Positions 1 through 4,707 of a stretch of DNA of 8,787 bases are shown one piece after another; position 1 is the first letter of the stretch; every line of letters starts with the position of its first letter. Source of the DNA: CAZGMN01 sp964526905 (lineage in GTDB: Bacteria > Acidobacteriota > Aminicenantia > Aminicenantales > Aminicenantaceae); assembly GCA_964526905.1 (NCBI GenBank), contig CAZGMN010000133.1, positions 1-8,787 on the forward strand, read 5' to 3'. The position numbers were made by a program, and so were the translations under genes. The notes beneath the pieces are model-generated. The model was given only the letters and a program-made list of their open reading frames with translations. It made no database searches and was not told the origin of the DNA.

Positions 1-1458
1 CATGACGATGAGATAAAGATCGGGTATGTCAAGCTCAAATTCTTGACCGGAGAGGAAAAGCCGGCACCCTCTCCAATAGAGACAATGATCTTGACCACAG
101 AAAAACATGAGGAGAAGGCGCCTCGGACAATAGCCCAATCCAGCACAGAAGACAGCTGCAAACTGGACTCCAGGGAGCTTTTGATGTCTGTCGGCCTGCA
201 GAAAAGCCTTGTAGGAAAGGAGTTCGCGGCCGTGGCCAAAAAGCCGAGCCTGCAGCCTGAAGCCGAGGCCCATCTCGCCTCTGTGGAGAGGATGAATAAG
301 GTGCTCTTCGTGCTCTATGAAATCAGCCGTCAGCTTCATGCTATTCGTGATTTCAATGAACTGCTGACAAAGATCATGGACCTGATCTTCATGGTCGTCG
401 ATGCTGATTTCGGCTGTGTTATTCTCACCGGCGATAAAGGGAAGGAAGAGTTCAATCCTGTGGTCGTTAAATATAGAGATGAGAAGGTCAAGGATAAGCA
501 GGAGCTGAAAGTCAGCCGGACAATCATCAATAGAGTCATTCATGATAAGGTCGCGCTTCTGACCTCTGATGCCATGGAGGATTCTCGGCTGGAACATGCC
601 CAGAGCCTGCTCAGCCTTCAAATCCGATCCTCAATGTGCGTTCCTCTCTGGAAAAAAGACAAAATCATCGGAGTCATCCAGTTGAACAGCGTCCGGCTCA
701 TTAACCAGTTCACTGAGGACGATCTTGAGCTCCTTAAAGCCATCGGATGTCAGATGGCGATGGTTATCGAAGAGGCAAGCCTCAATGAGAAAATCAGAGA
801 AGAAGAACAACTGAGAAGTCGGCTGGAAAGGTTTCATTCGCCTCAAGTCATAGAGATGATTATCAAGGGGAGTGAAGGGACAAAGGAAAACATCATGGAA
901 CCGAAGGAGCTGAATGCCACCATTCTCTTTAACGACATTGTCGGTTTTACAACCCTTTCGGAGAAGATGCCGCCCCGGGAGATCAATCTGCTCCTCAATC
1001 AATTCTTTTCGCGGATGACGGATATCGTCTTCAAGTATGATGGGACACTGGACAAATACATCGGAGACGGCCTCATGGCTGTTTTTGGAGCACCGGTGGA
1101 GAAGAAGGACGATGCCGAGAGAGCCGTCATGGCAGCCCTGGAGATGAGAACGGAATTGGCGGCCATGATGGACAAGATAGGGATGGAGAAGAAATTTGAG
1201 GTGCGAATTGGCATCAACACCGGCCGGATTGTGGCCGGAAACATGGGTTCGCCAAACAGGATGGAGTATACAGTCATCGGCGACCCGGTTAACATCGCTT
1301 CGAGATTAGAATCGATTGGAGAACCGAATCAAATACTCATCGGAGAAGAAACGTACAAGCAGGTCAAAGGGAAGTTCAAAGTCAAAAAGATCGGGCCTAA
1401 AAAAGTAAAAGGGAAGACAACAGAAATTATGGTTTACGAAGTTTTGCAAAAGGAGTAA
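1..1458 (+). CDS. FHA-GAF-class III adenylate/guanylate cyclase, 5' end outside the window
   Basis: Probable signalling enzyme making a cyclic nucleotide (cAMP more likely than cGMP) from the NTP. The frame has no stop back to base 1. The TTG at 43 would cut off residues HDDEIKIGYVKLKFL, which match the end of an FHA phosphopeptide-binding domain (D-x-I-x-IG pattern), so the gene is partial. Numbering from the codon at 43: linker about 1-85, GAF sensor domain about 91-243, signalling helix about 244-280 with the typical SPQVIEMI segment, cyclase domain about 290-470. Catalytic residues look intact: metal-binding D298 (FNDIVGF) and D342 (KYIGD), transition-state N417 and R421 (NIASRLE), and substrate-selecting K338 and T410. 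The Lys/Thr pair is usual for class IIIb adenylate cyclases. No membrane segment is visible in this part, so it is probably cytosolic. The domain calls are firm; the FHA call rests on a short tail, and the GAF ligand cannot be read. Confidence 0.92.
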   Translation, partial: HDDEIKIGYVKLKFLTGEEKPAPSPIETMILTTEKHEEKAPRTIAQSSTEDSCKLDSRELLMSVGLQKSLVGKEFAAVAKKPSLQPEAEAHLASVERMNKVLFVLYEISRQLHAIRDFNELLTKIMDLIFMVVDADFGCVILTGDKGKEEFNPVVVKYRDEKVKDKQELKVSRTIINRVIHDKVALLTSDAMEDSRLEHAQSLLSLQIRSSMCVPLWKKDKIIGVIQLNSVRLINQFTEDDLELLKAIGCQMAMVIEEASLNEKIREEEQLRSRLERFHSPQVIEMIIKGSEGTKENIMEPKELNATILFNDIVGFTTLSEKMPPREINLLLNQFFSRMTDIVFKYDGTLDKYIGDGLMAVFGAPVEKKDDAERAVMAALEMRTELAAMMDKIGMEKKFEVRIGINTGRIVAGNMGSPNRMEYTVIGDPVNIASRLESIGEPNQILIGEETYKQVKGKFKVKKIGPKKVKGKTTEIMVYEVLQKE

Positions 1459-1611
1459 GGAGTTCAATATTCCGCTAAGAGGTCTTGGCTTTTTAGAATC
1501 AGTGTGTTAAATAAAAAAGAGAGCTTCAAAATTGATTTTTGCGAGAAAGCCAAGGCTGAATGATAGATTCAATAGGAGATTAGCGAAGAGATGAAAGGGC
1601 AGGGATAAAAA
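1459..1611 (+). other. Intergenic region with a possible long-range stem and a five-codon ORF
   Basis: No gene of normal size is visible. Bases 1482-1494 (GTCTTGGCTTTTT) can pair with 1544-1556 (AGAAAGCCAAGGC) as a 13-bp stem including two G-U pairs, closing a 49-base loop. No T-run follows the stem, so it is not an ordinary intrinsic terminator. An AGGAGA motif at 1574-1579 precedes a tiny ORF at 1591-1608 (MKGQG, then TAA), in frame with and three bases before the start of the TPR gene. I see no convincing promoter here, so the TPR gene may be read through from the cyclase gene. Confidence 0.4.
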
Positions 1612-2268
1612 ATGAAAAAGATAAAGAGAAGACAGCTTAAAGAAGACGAATTTGTAACCACATTCAATAAAATCGTCCACTTTGTTAAGAAGAAAACAAA
1701 GGAGCTTGTCGCTCTCGCTGTTTTGGTTCTGGTTATCATCGTTCTCTTTGCTGGAGTGAAGATTGTCAAGGGACAGAGTCGAGAAAAAGAGAGCAAGCTT
1801 CTGGGTCAAATATTAGACTTTCAGTCTGATTTAACCGCTCACCCCGAGAATGAAGCCAAGCTCGAAGCTCTGGCTGGTAGCGGAGAGTTCTCCCGTTTGG
1901 CTTATATTCTTCTGGCCGGCTATTGGGTTGATAAGGGAGAGGATGCTAAAGCAAAGACTTTTCTGGAGAAGATGCCGGAAACCAAGAAAGATATTCTTTA
2001 CTATCAGGCGCAAGACCTATTAGCGCAAATTCTTACAAGAGAAAAAGAGTATGACAAAGCAATAGATATCTATAGGAAAATAGAGGGAGAAAACATCGAA
2101 GCTTACTCTTTGGACGTCATTCTCTTCCATCGGGCTGAGGTTCACCAGAAGAAAGGAGAGCTGGCTGAAGCTCTGGCTCTTTATAAAAGAGTTCAAGATG
2201 AATTTCCCCAAACCTATTACAGCTTGGAAGCGTCACAAAAGGTAAGGGAGTTAGAAGCAAAAAAATAA
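1612..2268 (+). CDS. Single-pass membrane protein with TPR-like helical repeats
   Basis: A 218-residue protein of the general YfgM/TPR_21-like type: a basic N-terminal stretch (1-31), one hydrophobic helix at about 32-53, then an outward-facing helical domain. The basic flank predicts the N-terminus in the cytoplasm and the repeats in the periplasm. Two TPR-like helix pairs are recognisable at about 128-157 (EYDKAIDIYRKI) and 168-200 (GELAEALALYKRVQDEFPQ). Such proteins act as scaffolds or chaperone-like partners near the Sec translocon or in envelope complexes; the partner here is unknown. The ATG at 1612 is preceded by AGGGA with about six bases of spacing. The stronger AGGAGA further upstream would serve a five-codon ORF instead. 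No terminator follows the gene; the ferredoxin has its own promoter just downstream. The membrane-TPR architecture is fairly sure, the YfgM comparison is only structural. Confidence 0.8.
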   Translation: MKKIKRRQLKEDEFVTTFNKIVHFVKKKTKELVALAVLVLVIIVLFAGVKIVKGQSREKESKLLGQILDFQSDLTAHPENEAKLEALAGSGEFSRLAYILLAGYWVDKGEDAKAKTFLEKMPETKKDILYYQAQDLLAQILTREKEYDKAIDIYRKIEGENIEAYSLDVILFHRAEVHQKKGELAEALALYKRVQDEFPQTYYSLEASQKVRELEAKK

Positions 2269-2278
2269 TCCATCTCTC

Positions 2279-2306
2279 TTGAAAATTTAAAGAAAAAATA
2301 TATAAT
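2279..2306 (+). promoter_or_regulatory. Sigma70-type promoter for the ferredoxin gene
   Basis: TTGAAA at 2279-2284 and TATAAT at 2301-2306 are separated by 16 bases. The -10 is a perfect consensus match and the -35 matches at five of six positions. It begins ten bases after the stop of the TPR gene, and would start transcription near 2312-2315 in a T-rich stretch, about 25 bases before the ferredoxin start codon. This is the clearest + strand promoter in the window. Confidence 0.75.
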
Positions 2307-2326
2307 AAGTTTTTTTTATTTTATCG

Positions 2327-2332
2327 AGGAGG
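2327..2332 (+). promoter_or_regulatory. Strong ribosome binding site of the ferredoxin gene
   Basis: A full AGGAGG lies six bases before the ATG at 2339. It fixes that start codon and is much stronger than any other ribosome binding site in this window, suggesting high expression of the ferredoxin. Confidence 0.85.
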
Positions 2333-2338
2333 CTGAGA

Positions 2339-2590
2339 ATGGCTTATATGATTACTGAAGCATGCATCAACTGCGGTGCTTGCGAGCCAGAATGTCCCAA
2401 TGAGGCAATCTCAGCGGGAGAAGAGATTTATGTTATAGACCCTGAGAAGTGCACACAATGCGTTGGTCATTTTGATGAATCCCAATGCGCATCTGTCTGT
2501 CCTGTGGATTGTTGCGTTCCTGATCCCGACCATAAAGAAACAAGAGAAGAATTAGAGGCAAAGTTTAAACGCCTCCAGGAAGAAAAATAA
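2339..2590 (+). CDS. yfhL: YfhL-type 2[4Fe-4S] ferredoxin
   Basis: A small (83-residue) cytosolic electron carrier. The first cluster motif is C9-x2-C12-x2-C15-x3-C19-P (CINCGACEPECPNEAI). The second is C38-x2-C41-x8-C50-x3-C54-P, with the long insertion between its second and third cysteines that defines Allochromatium vinosum-type ferredoxins. The CVGHF segment, the C-terminal DPDHKETREELEAKF helix and the length all agree with E. coli YfhL as I remember it. In each motif the final cysteine should ligate the opposite cluster. This family is known for very low and well-separated cluster potentials; the physiological partner is not evident from the neighbours. Two further cysteines, C58 and C59, follow the second motif. 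The gene is a self-contained unit with its own promoter, strong ribosome binding site and terminator. Identification is firm, the symbol slightly less so. Confidence 0.95.
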   Translation: MAYMITEACINCGACEPECPNEAISAGEEIYVIDPEKCTQCVGHFDESQCASVCPVDCCVPDPDHKETREELEAKFKRLQEEK

Positions 2591-2620
2591 TAATTTTCCA
2601 AAATTTGAATTCTTTTTGAT

Positions 2621-2651
2621 TAGGAGTGATTTCAATCGCTCCTATTTTTTT
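2621..2651 (+). terminator. Intrinsic terminator after the ferredoxin gene
   Basis: TAGGAGTGAT (2621-2630) and ATCGCTCCTA (2635-2644) form a 10-bp stem with a single G-U pair and a TTCA tetraloop, followed directly by seven T residues (2645-2651). This is a textbook rho-independent terminator in + orientation. It is unusual in ending only nine bases before the start codon of the next gene. Confidence 0.93.
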
Positions 2652-2660
2652 ATCTGAGAG

Positions 2661-3635
2661 ATGGAAGAGAAAACAGAGGCTACAGTCTATGAGGAAAGAA
2701 GCTTCCTCTCCACCTTAAAAAGAAATATCTGGATAAATATCCTGCTTTTCGTCCTGACCATTATCTCCACAATATTTGTAGGCATAAATTTGAGTGTCAA
2801 CTTTACCTACATAGATGTTCTGCTCAAGAATCCTCAGGCCTCGCTTGAGCTGGAGATGGCTAAGAATCCTCAGGTCATTGCTTTAGGAATAATCTATGCG
2901 GCCGTTCTTATGGCAATCTTGCTGGGCCATGAATTGGGCCATTTCCTGAGCTGCCGTTATTATCGAATCAACGCCACTCTCCCTTATTTCATTCCGGCTC
3001 CAACCTTGATTGGAACTCTTGGAGCCTTCATTAAAATCAAATCGCCCATAACAAAAAAGCATCAGCTCTTTGACATCGGAGTTGCAGGCCCTTTGACAGG
3101 TTTTATCCTTTCCATGCCGGCTCTCATTTACGGGCTCTCTCTCTCCAAACTCACACCTTCTCTCGGCCCGGAGCAGGGCGGCATCTCTTTCGGCGAGCCC
3201 CTTCTCCTCAAAATTCTGAGCAAAGTGATTTTCAAAGATATTCCCCCGGGCCATGATATTTATCTCCATCCCGTCGCTTTTGCTGGCTGGGTAGGAATTC
3301 TTGTTACCTCCTTTAATCTTTTTCCGGTGGGGCAGCTCGATGGCGGGCATATTTCTTATTCTTTGTTAGGTCAGAGGTCGCGAAAAGTCGCCAATTTTTT
3401 CCTGCTTGTTTTCTTTGTCATGGGAATTTTCTTCTGGATTGGTTGGTTCATCTGGGCGCTCATCATCCTTTTTCTGGGATTAAGGCATCCCCGTGTCCTG
3501 GACGAGGGGGCTCCCCTCTCTCCGGGACGGAAAATTATCGGTTTGGTGGCGGTCTTGATCTTTATCTTTTCCTTTATTCCAGATCCTATCAAGGGGTATG
3601 ATTTGTTGAGTCTGTGGAGAGGAATCCGCTTCTGA
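2661..3635 (+). CDS. Site-2 protease family (M50) intramembrane zinc metalloprotease, EGY-like
   Basis: A 324-residue polytopic membrane protease expected to cleave substrates within or next to the membrane. The zinc motif is HELGH (H90, E91, H94) in a hydrophobic helix at about 72-97. The third metal ligand is D227 in NLFPVGQLDGGH, the LDGG motif of the family. The segment PYFIPAP at about 108-114, followed by GTLGAFIKIKSPI, is typical of the plant EGY and cyanobacterial branch rather than of RseP; no PDZ domain is present. Further hydrophobic helices are at about 22-44, 136-158, 203-222, 243-275 (probably two) and 290-306. Substrate and trigger are unknown, and no sigma or anti-sigma gene is adjacent. 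The ATG at 2661 has only GAGAG before it and sits just past a strong terminator, so expression may depend on read-through or an unseen promoter. The family call is firm. Confidence 0.92.
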   Translation: MEEKTEATVYEERSFLSTLKRNIWINILLFVLTIISTIFVGINLSVNFTYIDVLLKNPQASLELEMAKNPQVIALGIIYAAVLMAILLGHELGHFLSCRYYRINATLPYFIPAPTLIGTLGAFIKIKSPITKKHQLFDIGVAGPLTGFILSMPALIYGLSLSKLTPSLGPEQGGISFGEPLLLKILSKVIFKDIPPGHDIYLHPVAFAGWVGILVTSFNLFPVGQLDGGHISYSLLGQRSRKVANFFLLVFFVMGIFFWIGWFIWALIILFLGLRHPRVLDEGAPLSPGRKIIGLVAVLIFIFSFIPDPIKGYDLLSLWRGIRF

Positions 3636-3681
3636 AAAGAGCAAGAGGCTTGAGCGAACGCTTGGAGTTTTTAACAAAATC

Positions 3682-3701
3682 TGTGGAAAAATTGTGGAAA
3701 A
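3682..3701 (+). repeat. Two TGTGGAAAA boxes 11 bp apart
   Basis: The nine-base word TGTGGAAAA occurs at 3682-3690 and again at 3693-3701, start to start 11 bp, so both would face the same side of the helix. A one-mismatch copy, TGTTGAAAA, is at 3809-3817. The word differs at one position from the reverse complement of the DnaA box TTATCCACA. It could be a binding site pair for DnaA or for another regulator. Confidence 0.5.
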
Positions 3702-3761
3702 GATACCTAAATTTGAAGCCAAATATTTTTAATTTATTGAAGATACAACAAATTGCACAAG

Positions 3762-3786
3762 AATTAGTCATGGTATTTAACTAATT
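3762..3786. repeat. 7-bp inverted repeat AATTAGT / ACTAATT
   Basis: AATTAGT (3762-3768) and ACTAATT (3780-3786) are exact inverted copies around an 11-base AT-rich centre. It overlaps the weak extended -10 candidate at 3774-3779, as an operator would. In RNA it would only be a weak hairpin. It may be chance in such AT-rich sequence. Confidence 0.35.
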
Positions 3787-3812
3787 GATAATAATAAAAT
3801 TATGAATGTGTT

Positions 3813-3852
3813 GAAAACAAAGCAATTAAAAGGAGGCAAGTTTTCGCCTCCT
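3813..3852 (+). promoter_or_regulatory. Hairpin with possible pseudoknot in the leader of the zinc-ribbon gene
   Basis: AGGAGGC (3831-3837) and GCCTCCT (3846-3852) form a perfect 7-bp stem with loop AAGTTTTC. Six loop bases, GTTTTC (3840-3845), are exactly complementary to GAAAAC at 3813-3818, giving an H-type pseudoknot layout. The stem hides an AGGAGG Shine-Dalgarno-like sequence. Read on the - strand, the same stem is followed by TTTTAATT and could be a weak terminator there, although no - strand gene points into it. It does not match a riboswitch class I recognise. Confidence 0.45.
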
Positions 3853-3927
3853 GCTATGAAAGAAAGGCCAAGCCTCATCCCCTCAAATTTAAAAATAATT
3901 TTCTAAAGAAAGGTCATATTTAAGAAA

Positions 3928-4677
3928 ATGGGAAACAAGTTCAAAGATATAGAAAAAGAGTTTGAGCAGTTGAGGAAAAAATTTCGTCTCCAGGAAATCA
4001 GCCGCGAGGAGTTCATCAAGGGAGTGGAGAAACTGAAGCTGCAAGACGAAAAGGGGCAATTCTGGATGATTGGAGCCAAGAGCGGTAAGTGGTATTATTT
4101 CGACGGAAGGGGATGGGTTCAATCTGAGCCTCCCTCGATTCTGGAAAAGAGAGCCATTTGTATTCATTGCGGCTTTGATAACGATTTAGAAGCCCAGGTC
4201 TGCGTTCGATGTGGAGGAAGTCTGGAAAAGAGTGAAGGCAGTTCTCGCCAGGAGGACCATAAACTCCATGAGCCTTCTTCAGAATCATCGGATTTCATGA
4301 ATAATGAGAAAAGAAAAGGAAGAGGGAGCAAAAAACAATTTTTTGAAAAAGGGAGTGCGAATTTCCTCTTTCGTTCCTTGAATCCTTATTCTTTTCTTCT
4401 CTTTTCGGCGATGATGGGTCTGCTGGCGGGCATAGTTTTGGGTGCCATTTTCGGGGCTACAAGTTTTTTTGCTAAAATGACCAAGATTTTTCCTGTCTTC
4501 TTTCAGGAAATCCAGGGAAATTTGCTGGGGGGAATTATCTACGCTATTCTTGGAGGATTCTTAGGGCTTGTGCTTTTTTCTCTCTGTGGCTTCTGCATTG
4601 CGTTTTTGATAAATTTCATCTCTTCTCTTGTCGGTGGGATAAGAGTTTATATGGAAAGGATTGATAAGATAGACTAA
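3928..4677 (+). CDS. Zinc-ribbon membrane protein of unknown function with an N-terminal LQDE/WMIG module
   Basis: I do not recognise a named family for the whole 249-residue protein. Residues 5-40 form a charged helical segment resembling SHOCT-like short domains (LRKKF, ISREEFIKGVEKL). It runs into an aromatic module, LQDEKGQFWMIGAKSGKW then YYFDGRGWVQSEPP (about 37-69), of a kind I recall upstream of zinc ribbons in other bacteria. A zinc ribbon follows: C78-x2-C81 and C92-x2-C95 (CIHCG, CVRCG). Residues 97-150 are a polar, probably disordered linker. The C-terminal part has hydrophobic segments at about 154-182 and 198-235 (the second probably two helices), rich in small residues. The N-terminal domains are probably cytosolic, so a sensor or assembly role at the membrane is possible but is inference. 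The start at 3928 has only a distant AAAGG. The gene stands alone and converges on hypF. Confidence 0.8.
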   Translation: MGNKFKDIEKEFEQLRKKFRLQEISREEFIKGVEKLKLQDEKGQFWMIGAKSGKWYYFDGRGWVQSEPPSILEKRAICIHCGFDNDLEAQVCVRCGGSLEKSEGSSRQEDHKLHEPSSESSDFMNNEKRKGRGSKKQFFEKGSANFLFRSLNPYSFLLFSAMMGLLAGIVLGAIFGATSFFAKMTKIFPVFFQEIQGNLLGGIIYAILGGFLGLVLFSLCGFCIAFLINFISSLVGGIRVYMERIDKID

Positions 4678-4707
4678 GTTCATCTCTTCTTTCGGAAAGC
4701 GTCTTTT

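Larger units (their letters stand above)
3636..3927. other. AT-rich non-coding region with repeats and a structured leader
   Basis: A 292-base stretch with no credible gene between the protease and the zinc-ribbon gene. In order it holds: two TGTGGAAAA boxes at 3682-3690 and 3693-3701; a 7-bp inverted repeat AATTAGT/ACTAATT spanning 3762-3786; a hairpin at 3831-3852 whose loop can also pair upstream; and a 16-codon ORF at 3856-3906 that I do not consider a supported gene. A weak promoter candidate is TTGCAC (3753-3758) with TATTTA (3774-3779) preceded by TGG, an extended -10 layout, but the spacer is only 15 bases. Confidence 0.55.

Noticed and set aside
2883..3350. 155-codon - strand open frame within the M50 protease gene
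   Set aside because: It is antisense to conserved motifs including HELGH; no ribosome site or family resemblance is visible.
3636..3676. Possible terminator after the M50 protease (TTGAGC/GCTTGG followed by TTTTT)
   Set aside because: Half of the six stem pairs would be G-U; too weak to list as a terminator.
3856..3906. 16-codon ORF (MKERPSLIPSNLKIIF) just after the leader hairpin
   Set aside because: The only AGGAGG is 19 bases upstream and buried in the hairpin, and nothing about the peptide supports coding.
3813..3906. preQ1 riboswitch, considered because of the pseudoknot layout and a queuosine gene in the window
   Set aside because: The C-rich loop and A-rich tail typical of preQ1-I are missing, and queH is on the other strand more than 3 kb away.
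3636..3927. Chromosomal replication origin
   Set aside because: Only two near-match boxes are present, with no dnaA, dnaN or other origin-linked gene nearby.
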